Source: Escallonia rubra (lineage: Eukaryota > Streptophyta > Magnoliopsida > Escalloniales > Escalloniaceae). Taken from it: a stretch of DNA of 64,000 bases. The stretch is taken from contig JAVXUO010000685.1 in the NCBI GenBank assembly GCA_033065855.1, positions 1 to 64,000 of the forward strand, given 5' to 3'. Every line of letters begins with the position of its first letter. Within the stretch, counting starts at the first letter, position 1. Shown here piece by piece: positions 1 through 12,130 of this stretch. The notes below the pieces were generated by a model that saw only the letters and a program-made list of their open reading frames with translations, was not told where the DNA came from and made no database searches. The position numbers and the translations under genes were made by a program.

Positions 1-97
1 ACACTTTATGCTGTAACAATTCCCCCACCAATATGAACCAGGATGTATATAGGTTTCTAATGGAAGAACAAAGCAAGTAAAGGTTGGAAATTGAAAA

Positions 98-205
98 TAG
101 ACTTTGGGACAATGTTATGGCATAACGTGATTCACGCAGCCGACACCTAATTAGCTCGGGGACAAGCCTGGTATGATGAAGACAATGACGACCACGAGAG
201 TGACA
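98..205 (+). mobile_element. RTE-type LINE 3'-end remnant (tentative)
   Basis: The stretch reads like a decayed copy of a common dicot 3' tail, in which a 'gcagccgac' core is followed by 'ttagctcgggg' and a GATGAAGA-type simple tail. It matches from memory the 3' ends of plant RTE LINEs and the SINEs that use them. There is no coding part and no clear target duplication. The rest of positions 1-490 shows nothing else that I recognise. Confidence 0.35.
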
Positions 206-756
206 ACCAATATTGTAGTATAAGCTTACCTAAATCAATACTATAACTATAGCAGGTGTGTTTTTGTTGGAGTTTAATATAGACACGAATATAAGCTAGT
301 CACAAACAATTAATTAGGCGGCTCGCACGAGCCTTTGGCTACATTTTTTTACCTACTTTTTTGGGGTTAGGACGGAGCTTCGCTTCAAACATTGTTTGGA
401 GAATTGTTGACTTTTACGGTATGAAAATTTTAACGATACAAATGTTGTTAATGTAAAAAACAAAATGTGGGTTTAGTGTCACAAAAGACAAATTAAAGGA
501 GAGAGTTTTAGAATTTTAATCGACAAAAGCAAAGCATTATAGATGGTAGACCCCCACTGGCGCTGATATAAGAGCAGAGCCCAAAGCTCAAAATCCCAAC
601 TACACCATTCACCTTGAAGATACTATCTGTATCAGCAAAAGCCGCCGAGTACATGAACATCCCAAAGCTCGAACTCCAAAAGGGTTGTCCCTCCATTAAT
701 TTCCTGAAGATTACCACAAAAGTTATCTGGGCAGTGCTGGCTTAAGATCCAGCAAG

Positions 757-1582
757 ATGCTAGATGGGGCAGAATACTCTTTCCCAGAGATGGTGGGGGC
801 AGATGCAGAGTGCATCACCATCTTTGATTCAGCAGTATCAAAGAGGAAGAGCAAGAGCAAAAGCAAAAACAGATTCAACGATGATCAAATCAAATCGTTG
901 GAGAACATATTTGAGACCGAGTCGAAGCTTGAGCCGCGAAAAAAGCTGCAATTGGCAAGAGATCTTGGATTACAACCGCGGCAAGTTGCAATATGGTTTC
1001 AGAACAAGAGAGCTCGATGGAAGTCAAAGCAGCTCGAGAGAGACTACGAAATACTACGGGCCAATTACAACAATCTGGCTTCCCAGTTGGAAGTCCAAAA
1101 GAAAGAGAAGCAGTCATTAGTTATACAGGTAATACAAGAACTTTTTGTTCACATGGGTGATCAAACAGCATTCGTGCTTTTCAATCAGAAGCTTAAGAAG
1201 TTGTTTTTGAATTTCACAGTTGCAGAGGCTACGTGATCAGCTGGAGAAACCGGGGAAGGATGGCCAGTGTTGTGTGGAAGCAATAGCCTCCAGAGATAAA
1301 ATCGATGGAAGACCAGATTATGAAGATAACATCATAAGTGATATTGAATTAAAGCCCAGCTTATCGCTGGACGGATCAGAACATGGAGTCAGTGTCCTTT
1401 CAGACGATGATAGCAGCATAAAAACAGAGTACTTTGGATTGAATGAGGAGCCTGGCCTTCTCAACATGGTGGAAACTGCAGATGGTACTTTGAGATCGCG
1501 CGAGGACTGGGACAGTCTGGAGTCGAACGGTATGTTGGAGCAGTCTACTGATAGTTCTCAGTGGTGGGACTTCTGGTCTTGA
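757..1582 (+). CDS. ATHB-7/ATHB-12-like: Class I HD-Zip transcription factor, ATHB7/ATHB12 group
   Basis: Two exons, 757-1128 and 1220-1582, give a 244-residue protein. The 91-bp intron has a GT donor at 1129 and a CAG acceptor ending at 1219, both in phase 0. The homeodomain covers about residues 33-90 and ends in [16 protein letters not shown] leucine zipper follows at once, with heptad leucines at 93, 100, 107, 121 and 128; the intron interrupts the zipper, as is usual in HD-Zip I genes. The short N-terminus (MLDGAEYS) and the tryptophan-rich C-terminus (WWDFWS) point to the ATHB7/ATHB12 clade. These are nuclear factors that bind pseudopalindromic CAATNATTG sites as dimers and are known in Arabidopsis to be induced by ABA and water deficit. 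The start is the first ATG of the homologous frame. Reading into the intron would change frame and stop at 1236, leaving a protein without the acidic C-terminal half. Confidence 0.95.
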
Positions 1583-2448
1583 ATGTATAAATCATTGAAC
1601 AGTATGGAGGAAATGTATCCAAATAACCTTCCATGTGTTGATAGGACTTGAGAAAGTCATGGGGTGGTGAAGAACCTCAAAGCTTCTATGAATTCACATG
1701 CCAATGTGGCCACTGCAAAGAGTGCCAGTGTTGCACTGATCACATCCCACCAGAGAATGCAGAGGCCAAATATTATGCTTTAGCAGACACATGGAGACAT
1801 CCACAGAGCTGAAGCATAACCAAGTAGACATTGTGGTCAATTGAGAGAGATGAAGAGAGGAGCCGGGGGGGGGGGGAGAGAGAGAGAAGGGATCCTTTTC
1901 TGTAGTGTACAAAGCTTAGTTACTGTCTTGGTCCTGCATGGTTGATTTGAAACAGATCCTCAAACCACAATAGAATTGCTCATACACTAAAAACAGTAGA
2001 AATATGTGGCTTACAATAACCAAATTAAGGAACAACAGAACTTATGAGGATTCTAATCCGTTCTGCGGAAGAGGATTTTTGGATCGGGACTGATTCAATT
2101 CCCCGCAACATGAATGCATTACCAACCCATATTTACATGAATGTGTTGCGGATCTGTACGGCACAACTCAAGGAACCTTTTCGTATCAGTCACAGCACCC
2201 GATCACCACAGATACTTGTATGCATAAAAAAACAGTTACGAATATATCTGTATGCAATGGACCACGACTGACCACCTAAGAGTTGTATATCGAAACATAC
2301 CTTTACTTCGTCCCTGCAGATGATGCCAAGGATCAATGTTTGAATTCCATGCTTTTCCGGGACTGAGAGTTTCTTGATGAAGCTTTTCCTTGCATCAATA
2401 GCCGAGTTTTCGACTACAGAGGGTTGCATTCTTGTCTTGGTGGTTTAG
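1583..2448. other. 3' flank of the HD-Zip gene, non-coding
   Basis: This is the probable 3' UTR and downstream DNA of the HD-Zip gene. A run of G followed by (GA)n lies near 1865-1890. The open frames here are short, lack motifs and overlap on both strands, so none is reported as a gene. Confidence 0.5.
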
Positions 2449-2605
2449 TACAACTTTGATTAGGGTAATGTTGATCTACTCGTAACGTGGAGATCACGAG
2501 TTTGAGACGCCAAAACAGCAATTTCACAAACTCCAGGTAAAGACTCAGTATATTCGACCTCGTGCACCAGGTCACCTTTGATTTGTCAAAGAAAAGACAA
2601 CACTG
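2449..2605 (+). mobile_element. Au-like SINE, decayed
   Basis: The segment has the order of an angiosperm Au SINE: a box-B-like 'cacgagtttgagac', then an 'aaacagc' core, a 'gggtaa'-like core (here 'aggtaaagactcag') and a 'tattcgacc' segment. The 3' part is eroded and no clear flanking duplication is seen. Identification rests on remembered consensus, so a direct comparison with Au would settle it. Confidence 0.5.
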
Positions 2606-3891
2606 ATGGCGGGTTTTTCATTCTAACCAAGTCATCTTTAAGTTTGATGCTGGATTGAAATCTTTCCAGTTGCTAGTGCATGTAATCGTATCCTAAACCA
2701 CAAGAATGCTAATGTTAATGGTTGTAGTTTATTCTTCCTAGTTTTCTCCATTTCATCGGCTCACGCAATTGCCTTTTTTGAGGTATTCCACACTTTTTAG
2801 ATCTTAAAAAAGTGGTACAAGAGCAACATATGGTCTATGCGGAAGGTGTATGATATGGTGGTTGTGGGAATTATAGAAAGAGGTTTTCTCAAGCATTTGA
2901 CTTCCAAACAAGGGTACCAAGTGTGCCATATTTTGCTTAAAGAAGATTCTGGGGAAACTGATTTACCATATTTGGTGGAGCTTTATGAGATTCTGGGTTG
3001 GAAAGCAAGGTAAAGGGAACTTGATAAATAGCAATTGGTGTGACCTTGGTTGGACATGATGAAATTTTCTTATCTTGATAACTTACAATCAAGGTTGATA
3101 CACTCGTGTCAGTAAGGAACACATAGAAGATGAAGATTGTGAGTAAGGTTCTATGAACTTCAAGTTATGGAACTACCTAAATAAGTTTTAAGCTACCTTA
3201 CTACATCATGTGACAAAGTTATTTATGCACAAGGAGAGTTTCCGAACTAGTAAGTGGCCACACCTCCCTAGAGCATCCTCTTCCTCTCTTGGTAGAACCT
3301 TATGCAGAATGGCAAAGGCTCGCACCTATCAGCTATACCATCAGATACTGAGATGTGGCCATGAGTCCTCGAAGCTAGTATGAACCTAGAGCAGATTGCC
3401 TCCCATATTCCCTTCCTAATCAAAGCAATAGATTGCGGTATAGGAGCAGGGGACACGAATCCGCTGCACTAACCATATATGGTTCCAGCAATATTGTTGT
3501 GACTTAATCCCAGCCCTACAAATTAATCCCACAAACCCAATGCACCATCTTTTGCCACGTCACCTACCCCAAACCAGCTCGAACATCTCTAACCCCCCCC
3601 CCCCCGCCCCTCTGTTGATCGAGGTGTTGTCGCTGGACCGTGGACGTCCCTGTTGTTGCCTTCTCTTCCCGCCGATCCCTGTCGGTGCCTCTTCTTCCTC
3701 TGTCATTGCCTCCCCTCTCCCCCCCCCCCCCCCCCCCCCCCCGCCCCGGCCCCCCGAACCCACCTCCACCAGAGGATGTCGATCTACACCACCAGTAGAA
3801 AGTTAATCAACACCACCATAGAAACTTGATCTATACCTCCCTCGATCAACACCACTCGCAAACCCACCTCTCAGTAGATCGAATATGTGTG

Positions 3892-3922
<31 letters not shown>

Positions 3923-5403
3923 GACGAGAGAGAGAGAGAGATTCCTACTGGTTTCGTTTGGTAACATGACAAAAGGATGGGCATCGGGTTTGTGAGATTA
4001 ATTTGGACGGCTGGGATTAGGTCACAATACCTCTGTCGTAACCATAGTTACTATACAGGATATGGATCCCTTGCAGTAACTATGATTACAACACCGCCAA
4101 TGAACACCTACGCAGATGAGGATTTTGAAAGTATGTTGTATCCCTTCAATGACCGCATCTGAGCACCTGCCTAGATCTTGGCAGTAATAGTCCAACAACG
4201 GTATAAGATTCTATGATCTATGATTGAGGAGTTACATTGAGGAGAGCCTATTTTCTATTGAGTTAATGATACTTGACATTTTTAGGGTTTGCCTTGTTAG
4301 AGCCAGCTTCCCCTATTTATTGAATTACACTAACGGACACTTGTATATAGTTCACATAGTTACTAGAATCAGTGAAAAGACAGTAGTACCCCCATTAAGA
4401 AATAAATTATTCCCAACCACCACAACCAAGATCTGACCTATTTACCACCATTACACCGGCCAAATCACACATGGCTCCCTCCTCCAAAGGCTTGGCGTTG
4501 CTGCCCCGCAACCAACATTGAAACGAACCCACCACTGCCGATCTACACCACAACTACCACTGTCCCGCCACCACCATTAAAGATGAACTCACCATTACCT
4601 ACTACAACCATCACCCGAAAAAACCACCACCACCAATCTACACCACAACGAACACTACCCCGCCACCACCACCCAAAACAAACCCACCACCTCCGATCTT
4701 CAGACAATCACCACTGCCCCACTACCACCAGCTGTTATCACCACCCACCACCACTACTGATATTTTCAACCACCACCAAGCCCACCATACAAATTGAGTT
4801 ACAACCGTCACCACCACGAAAAAGGGAGCTCTAGCACCGCTTTAGTATGATAGAAGGGTCTTACTGATCAATTAGCATGCTTGTCTGCCCTTGATTGACT
4901 GGTTAAAAAATGGGTAAGCCTCGATCAATATATCTCTTCGATCTTCTTTTCTGAGCATGAGCCGTTTGCTCTTCGTAGCCCTCATATCGTCACTATCGAA
5001 GAGGACGACAACAACCAACGTTTGGTGCAACACCTTGAAATGGCACCTTAATTTAGGAAACATATAAAAGTCGTTTGTCAACCGATGGACTCATCTTCAA
5101 TGCCATTTAGGCTCCACTGTTCATTCCTCTTAAACCTATTGCTGCTACTTATGTGTTAGGCCTTTTATTTCTATTTCATGATTTTTTTTGGTTCCTTTCT
5201 TATGGGTCCTTGGAATACAGTTTGGGTATACTAACATATTAAACTCAAATATTTTCAAGTTACAATAATAAGTATACAAACTATTAAATACTACTCCATA
5301 AGCCACACTAAATCCAAACAACTAAAGCCACTACGATGCATTCTTAGTGATTTGGAAGGCACCATAAAATTTAAATTTATTATTAACAGAACAAAATGTA
5401 TTA
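2606..5403. repeat. Intergenic stretch with simple-sequence tracts
   Basis: No gene is recognised. Poly-C runs lie near 3590-3606 and 3719-3742, and a (GT)n, poly-G and (GA)n series at about 3885-3940. A CCA/ACC-rich low-complexity tract covers about 4400-4810. The proline- and histidine-rich open frames here are translations of these tracts. Confidence 0.6.
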
Positions 5404-5659
5404 CTCTGTCCGTCCCTACAAAATTGGTCACTTTTTCTTTTTGAATTGTCTTAAAAAAATTTGATCATTTTTAAAATTAAGAAATGATTTTGTAAATGTT
5501 AATCCATGTTTACCATTTTTGCATTTTTTTTTATTCAATTTATGTCTCTACATTTAATCTTCCATCAACTCATTTTCTCTCGACCCACTTCCTTTCTCCC
5601 CACACTCTCTCCTCTGCGTGTCAAGTCAAAGTTAAGCAATTTTTTTTAGATTGAAGGAG
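5404..5659. mobile_element. Stowaway-like MITE, old copy
   Basis: A 256-bp element is flanked by TA on both sides (5402-5403 and 5660-5661). Its left end (CTCTGTCCGTCCC) is a variant of the Stowaway terminus CTCCCTCCGTCCC, and its right end (GAAGGAG) is a decayed inverted match. The interior is AT-rich and non-coding. A much better preserved relative lies at 52482-52852. Confidence 0.65.
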
Positions 5660-5661
5660 TA

Positions 5662-6543
5662 TTAAATAAGCATAAGTTATTGTTAAAATTATCGATAAAG
5701 TGTCAGTACTGCCTATGAATTTGCAATACATTTTTTTATTTTGAAAATTAATGCATTTAATCAAATTTGAGTAATTTTTAATTATTTGATCATAAGCTTT
5801 ATTCTTTTCATAGTAATTATTATTGCTAGAAAGTTTAAAACCACTTGCAATGCGCAGTAGCCTAACCCCGTTGACGGGTACAAGAATTTTGTAACTGTTT
5901 GCACCAATAAATATTTTTTACTAATGTCTTCAATTAAATGTCACTAATTGACATTAACTTTTATTAATATTGTCAAAATGAGATAATAACGCAGTCAAAT
6001 CAAGAAGTTACTAACTTGTGAAAAGTGCTCCTATTAATGATGGATAAGTGTAGTTAGTTACTTATTGATGAGTAATTATTTTTAAAGTGGGTGGTTTGTC
6101 TTGTAGTTGTAGTTATTTTCTATAAATGAACTATAAATGCTGGGCGAAAGAAGCAAAGGGGACGCAATCAAAAGACAACTCAAACAAAAACTTGATTGCA
6201 AGTCTTTTATCTTTTTTTCTCTTTTTCTCGCCTCCTGATAATAGAGGCCCTTAGTCTGTTTATGTCAATTGACTTATTGGTACGAGTTACTATTTTTCTT
6301 GGGAACGCAGTCTGTATTATTCGATTAATTAAAATTTTCAGATTTAGTTATTCTTTTATATTAAAAATATTTTAATATAGAGAAGTTCTCATACACATGA
6401 CGCAAACAACACTAGGCAATTGCAATTTGCCGTCGAGCGTAAACAGTAAGAGAAACCTGACTCCAAACTGAAGAAAGGGCTGCTCAAATCAGACCCGCAC
6501 AGAGGAAGAAAAGTGAGGACGAGAGAGAGAAGGGGGGAGAGGG
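5662..6543. promoter_or_regulatory. AT-rich upstream region and 5' UTR of the membrane-protein gene
   Basis: The DNA is AT-rich without genes up to about 6400. The last 100 bases before the ATG at 6544 turn purine-rich (GA repeats, 'gagagagagaagg'), typical of a plant 5' UTR. A possible TATA-like stretch ('tttaatatag') lies at about 6370. The transcription start was not determined. Confidence 0.4.
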
Positions 6544-9500
6544 ATGAACGACCTGTCTAATACACCCTTAACGGACGCCGGCCACCGCCACTACACCTGC
6601 AAGCCCATCCCAACTCTAGCGATATACGTGCTCGCGCTGCTCTTCCTCATTGGCCTCGGCGTCTCCATTTTCATCCTCGCCGTGGTCCACAACGCCCTCT
6701 TCCTCCTCCTCCTGCTCTCCCTCGCCGCTCTCGTGGCCGCGTTCTTGCTCTGGAACTCGCTCAACTGGCGGCGAAACGGCGCCGTCCTCTTTTACCTCCG
6801 CTCCTTCCCCGATTCCGACCTTCGTTTCGCACGTGACGGCGACCTTGTCAAGATCACTGGGGTATAGTCCCTCTAACTCCACGTCAATTCCTTTCTAGGG
6901 TTTTATTCTGCATCTTTATTCGATTGTGGTACATGTGGGTAGATGACTTGTGGTGTATGATTCATAGTTATTAAGAAAATACAGAGGTAATAATAAGTAC
7001 ATTTTGTTTGGCAAATTAAAAAGTATATTTTTATGTTTGACGATAAAGGCCCATAATGTTTAGGACTATTGGAGTGTTTGTGATTGATTTTGAAATGCTT
7101 AAACCTGCTTTAAACAGTTTGTTTAGTATTTGGCAAAATACTCCTCAGAAACTGAGAAAGTGTTTGAAACCAAAAAAGGAGTTTCTGGATATAAATACTT
7201 TCGGATAAACAGGTGTTGACTGATAGAGTACTTGATTACCCTCAAATTATTTACAAAACGACATTGAATTTCCTTTAAGACCGTTCATTTTAGGGCTTAC
7301 TAATCTCCAGTAAAAGAGAGGTATTTGTACCACATTTTTATTGGCTCTTTATACTTCTTTTAAAACTAATTGTTGGTGAGTTAAATTTTTTTACTAATCA
7401 TCCGTATAAGTATTTTCAAGGGACATGGTGATACAAAATGGTAAGATAGTTAACCACAATATATAATTTGCTTATAAAATATAAAGAATCTTGCCTGTGT
7501 TAAAAAATAACAGGATTTATTTCTTTGATGCCGTCGCTGGTCATTTACTCACATTAAAACTGTTTTCAACCGTTTTATCCAAAGACATTTTGCAGCATTC
7601 AACGAGATTTTCGCCAAATTCAGTTACTGATTTTACACAAATTTGATTAGTTGAAAATTGTTTCCGTTTTGGTCTAAAACTTGTTTTTCAGAATCAATCC
7701 CAAATGAGCTCAATAAAAGTTATATTGTTGTGTATGATGATAAATGGTGGCCCTTGCATGCCGTTGCATCAACATGTGGGGAGGATTAACATAAGCGACC
7801 TTACTTCCAAAATGTCTAGGTTGAACCACTGGCTCTCAAATGGACAGGGTTGGCAAGATAGTCGGTGTAGCTCATGTTGGGTCAGTTGCAGGGTAATTTT
7901 TCTTGTAGACAAGAAGAGATGGACGACAGGTAGGCAAAAGGGCAGGAGACAGAGAAATTTTCGACTGATGCCAATGAAGCTGACAGTGCCCAATGACGGT
8001 GGAGAGAGAGAGAGAGAGAGAGATCCGCTTGTTCAACCCCTTCAAGGTGGAGTTATAAGGCATATTTATAGTGGAGGATAATCACCCAAAGCATGCCAGT
8101 GCTGTGACCAGGCCTTCAAATCCATAGAGACTATCATTCTGAGGATGCAGTCTCATGGATGTCCAATTGACCACCCAACCCTGCCTTATATTAAAGGCAT
8201 TCCCTTACCTGCATTAAACGGCTTTACCATCTGCATTTGCTGCACTGAGACGCCTCTTTCATGAAGCTACTTTCGAGTTGGGGTCCTCTCCTAGTTGTTT
8301 TGTGTCAAGGATGCTCCGCCCAAGGCTATTGGTGCAGAAGGATGACAATTAACCCACCCAAAAGCTTAAGCAGTTAGGAAAGGCGCAACTAATCCTCATA
8401 AGGCTTATCGGGCTTCTCGTTTGATCTCCCCCTTAGTGGACCCCATGCTGTGGCTACCCTGCCAACAGGTCGGCGTTGGCCAGCCCACCGTAGTGGGTCC
8501 CGCAATAGGTTACCCTGTTCAGCAGGAACAATGCTTCTGCATTAGCCATGCTTTCCTGCCCTCATTTGGCAAGCCCTGGATCAGTTACCAGGCAGGCCAA
8601 GCAGTAGGCATCAAGGACGTACTACCTGACGAGCCTTTGTCTTAGCCCTTGTTCATGTACCATTTGATAAATCCCAACCACAGGTGCTAAGGCACGCTAT
8701 CCAGCCGAGTTGGGGCTGGCACGTAGGCCTTTTCTATTCTCGTCAATTCCTGGGCCAACATGCCCAGGCTCTATTCCCAGCCAGGGGCGACTGTATAGGC
8801 CCATCTCACATCAAGAGCGTGATCCCAAGGGCGTTCAGTGTCTCTCTAGCCTTTCCCCCGTGGATGACTTCCCTCATTAGGCGATCCCTTTGAATAGGGG
8901 TTAGCTGTGCGCGAGCATTAGGGTCCAATAATGGTCCTATGACGTTGTCATTTGAGAACGTCGCTCCTTATGTCACGGCCCTTGATTAGTACTTATTAAC
9001 CCCCTGTGGGAGGACACATGGCGTACCCTGGTGTCCATGTGGCAATGAAGAGACCAACATCTACACCTACTTAATTTTTATCAACTACAGTGGTTTTATG
9101 ATCTAGGTTTTCCGTCTTCTCACCATGGTTTGTGCAGAGAATCAATATGTGAGCATGATTATTAGTGTACGAGATTTGCAGTATATTTTTCACAGTAATG
9201 ATGTCACATAATTGCAGGTTTTTTAGCTGCAATAGGTCTAATAGAGGAACTTGTGATCACTTTCATACCTGTGTAGTGTATGGTTTGCCCTTCTGTTGAT
9301 GGCGAGCGAGGCATAATATCTTGTATTGTTGAATTCAGCTTGTTACTTGTGGGAGTATCTCTTTGGAATCTTCATATGAGAAGGTTGCACCATGTATTTA
9401 CACGTCTACGTCATTGTATGAATTTGGGGAGCTTGGTCTGAAGCCTGCGGATGTTAAGGAGTCATGGTTCCAGTGGAGACTTGTTTATTCAGAGGTATGC

Positions 9501-10564
9501 GAATACTCTAACCCTAGCCTGTGCTTTCTTTATGGTTTTAACATATCTATGAATTTGTTTGAGGTAAGTAACTGATATCAGTTTGTGTCTATAGCCTCAT
9601 CTATATTTAGGTGCATAGTAATATGCCTTTAGTTTAACTTGGGTGTTGCCTAAATAGTTTCTTTCTTCTTAGGGAACTTCAGTTCTACTTCTATCTGAAC
9701 TCTATCACTTGACTGCTGCTCAATCTATGTTATACTATCTACTTGAAATCAGCTATCTTTGATCATTTTCTGCTGCTTTGGATCTTGAAAGTCTAATATG
9801 ACTGTCATATTCTTCTAACAAGATGAATCCTTAGTTCTGGATTCTGCAGTATCTGCATTTCATTTGGCCTGTCAGTGTACACCTTTCCTTCGTCCTGTTA
9901 AGGTAGAAAACCGTGTCATAGTTTGTTACCTTCTTACTCTTATCTTAACTTTGATGAGAGACGAAGTAACTGATATCGCCAAGTCTGTCATATGTTGACG
10001 GCTGAAATATTCTCCATGGCAGAGATTCTCCGCAGATTTCTACTTAACTGATGGCAAATCTGGTATTACAGTGCTGGTGAAAGCTGGTCAAGGTTCCAAA
10101 GTTTTTCCTTTGATCGCTGAGAGCAGGCTTGTGAACAGTACAAGAAAATGCGAAATTCTGTCATCTCACCTGAGAAAATGGTTAAATGACAGAAGCCTCC
10201 CGGTTGAAGCTCGATTATTGCGTTTGGAAGAAGGGTAAGGCATTTACTCCCAGTCCAGTTGAATAAATAACGATTACAAAGTCATTATCTGTTCAACTGG
10301 CGTCGGCACTTGTCCTTCATTAGAAACTTATTTTCTGTGAGTATTGGCAGGTACATAAAAGAAGGTAGCTCTGTCATCGTAATTGGAATGCTGCGCAGAA
10401 ATGCTGATAGTACGATTATTGTTCAGCCGCCGGCTCTCATCTCTACAGGATGTCTATTGCGAAAGTTTCTTCTTCCAGTTGATGTTGATGGACTGATCCT
10501 TGGAGTTCCCAAGATGGCTGATACCATGACTAATTCAAAGTCAGTAAGCTGTGTAGAGCTGTAA
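6544..10564 (+). CDS. At1g16860-like uncharacterised membrane protein
   Basis: Four exons, 6544-6861, 9339-9494, 10023-10234 and 10351-10564, give 299 residues; all junctions are GT-AG and frames agree. Two hydrophobic segments at about residues 23-47 and 50-70 form a hairpin anchor. The following soluble part matches the conserved core of the Arabidopsis At1g16860/At1g78880 family (LVTCGSISLESSYEKV, CIYTSTSLYEF, YIKEGSSVIVIGML). Those family members are longer (roughly 470 residues), with a Ser/Pro/Gly-rich N-terminal region that this protein lacks; here the start sits just before the membrane hairpin. The start is the first ATG after a GA-rich 5' UTR. The family has been labelled 'ubiquitin-specific protease C19-related', but I see no protease catalytic motif, and its function is unknown. 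The 2.5-kb first intron is partly filled with insertions. Confidence 0.9.
7071..7711. mobile_element. Possible Tourist/Harbinger-like element in intron 1
   Basis: The left end (about 7071-7095, 'gtgtttgtgattgattttg') and the reverse complement of the right end (about 7680-7711, 'catttgggattgattctg') form an imperfect inverted repeat of Tourist type. The interior is AT-rich and non-coding. No clean 3-bp target duplication was found, so the borders are approximate. Confidence 0.35.
7985..9075. mobile_element. GC-richer insert in intron 1, possible solo LTR
   Basis: The base composition rises sharply compared with the rest of the intron. A (GA)n tract and a TATA-like 'catatttatagtgg' near 8060 are followed by about 900 bp without long open frames, ending near a 'ctgtgggaggacacatgg' stretch at about 9003. 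The layout suggests a solo LTR or similar fossil, but neither terminal dinucleotides nor a target duplication could be fixed. It looks old and non-coding. Confidence 0.25.
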
Positions 10565-10839
10565 CATCTCTGACATGTGAGAGAAATGTGCATATGTAGA
10601 ACTTCAGAATTTGACTTCAAAATAATTTAAAGGTTAGCCCTCTTATACGAAGGACCTGTTTTCCTCCGTCCCTTTTCGGTCTGACGGACAATTGTGGCCG
10701 AGCTTGAGTGGACTTTAATTGCAACTGCAACTAGTTTATTAAGCGTTTTTTAATTGTTTCACTCATTCTACTTGTGAAGTTGTACTTCATTTATCTGCAA
10801 CTTAGTTCTGCATTTCCCTTGTAGAAAAGAATTTGATTT

Positions 10840-10961
10840 TCTATTTCTTTCTCTTTTTTTGGGTGAAATAATCAAATTTGAATTTATATGGTCCGTCGAT
10901 ATGGGGATTTGAACTCGAAATCTTAAGGTTATTCCTCAAGAGCCTTTGCCACTTGGGATCG
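10840..10961 (-). mobile_element. tRNA-derived SINE
   Basis: Read on the minus strand there is a box-A-like 'agtggcaaaggctcttgagg', then a box-B 'gagttcaaatcccc', then an AT-rich body ending in an A-rich tail (poly-T on the plus strand near 10853-10860). It is flanked by 13-bp direct repeats that differ at one base, 'aagaatttgattt' at 10827-10839 and 'aagaatctgattt' at 10962-10974. It lies about 280 bp after the stop codon of the membrane-protein gene and may fall in its 3' UTR. Confidence 0.6.
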
Positions 10962-11113
10962 AAGAATCTGATTTAAGTAACAAATCTGTTTCATATGATA
11001 TCATTGCAATTCTCTCCGTATCTTTTCGAAAACTTCAGCAACAAATTAAGGAAAAATATACCATGTTAATTCTTTTGACCAAACAACCCTACCCCTACCC
11101 CCACCCCCACAGG

Positions 11114-12130
11114 CACTGGCGGAACCAAGTGGGAACTAGTGGGGTTAGTGAACAAAAAAAATCGGGAATTACACCTTGTCCCCTTCTCTCTCCCTGTTTC
11201 CCGAGACCCTCTCCCCCCCCCCCCCCCCGTGAGTCCGTGATCGGTGACTCACTCCGACCGACGATGACAGACTGACGGCAACTAGACGAGCACGAGCTGT
11301 GACCACTAACTGGACGGAGACGACCTCATCGAGCACCGAGAAACTGCGACGGGGAGGACTAACCCGACGGCGATCAGCGACGAAGGACTCACCTAATAAC
11401 TGCTCTGGTGCTCCCTGAGGCTACTGCTTCTCTGCCATACGGGGCTTCCCTGCATCCAATCGACTCATACCCCCTAGATGTGCTTTCCTTTGACTGAAGG
11501 AAATCCCGACCGTCTTCAGTCTTCTAGCATTTTAAATTTTCAGTTTGACTTCTCCCTATGGTAGAGCTACTCCGTTCCAGCCAGCAACTGGATAATCTTG
11601 TTATGAATCTGAAAAGGATCATTTTGGGATAGTCTACTGGGATATATTTTCTAATTGGAAAAGGACTACCAATCCCTACATCGAAGCCTTAGAGAGCCGC
11701 TGGACTCCTTCTGCTCTCTGCTGACTGCTGTGACTGTGAGGTAAGCTGCTTCTTTAATTTCTTGAATTTTAGTTTAATTTCAGTAATTGATTATATAGAA
11801 ATTTAAAAAATATGTTTGGTTAATTTGCTTGCTAGTTCTTAATTGGTTGTTGGAAGAGTATGCGTTGATTATATTGCAGAAATTATTGGTGATTTGGTGG
11901 AAGTTGGAACACCTTAATTATTTGATTAATTTTGCTTTGCTAATTCTTAATTGGTTAATTGCTTTTCTAATTCATAATTTGATGCATAAATAGTTTATAA
12001 TTGTGTTGGAATGTGACGTTGAGGTTGAGCTTGTTTAGCTATTTAATTGGGAGGTTGAAAATGTACTGTTTATTGCTGAATTTAATATATTTTTTAAACC
12101 TCCTAAAAAAAAATCCTGGTTCCGCCACAG
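11114..12130. mobile_element. Non-autonomous hAT (Tip100-like), decayed
   Basis: The ends are inverted: left 'cactggcggaacca' and right 'tggttccgccacag', the Tip100-like hAT terminus also seen at 49792-50923 and 56941-58196. The flanking octamers, 'cccacagg' and 'ctcgcggg', match at five positions and differ by transitions at the other three, as expected of an old 8-bp target duplication. The interior has a poly-C run, a GC-rich left half and an AT-rich right half with intron-like sequence. No transposase frame is present. Confidence 0.7.

Noticed and set aside
757-1236. 159-codon single frame of the HD-Zip gene
   Set aside because: It reads through a clear GT-AG intron. The spliced form restores the zipper and the family C-terminus.
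3540-3806. Proline-rich 88-codon frame
   Set aside because: It is a translation of poly-C tracts, open on both strands, with no motif.
4583-4834. His/Pro/Thr-rich 83-codon frame
   Set aside because: It is a translation of a CCA/ACC low-complexity tract.
7704-8081. 125-codon frame in intron 1 of the membrane-protein gene
   Set aside because: No motif is present, it crosses a (GA)n tract, and it lies inside an intron with similar frames on the other strand.
10900-10960. tRNA gene on the minus strand
   Set aside because: Box A and box B are present, but no cloverleaf can be drawn, and the flanking direct repeats and tail make it a SINE.
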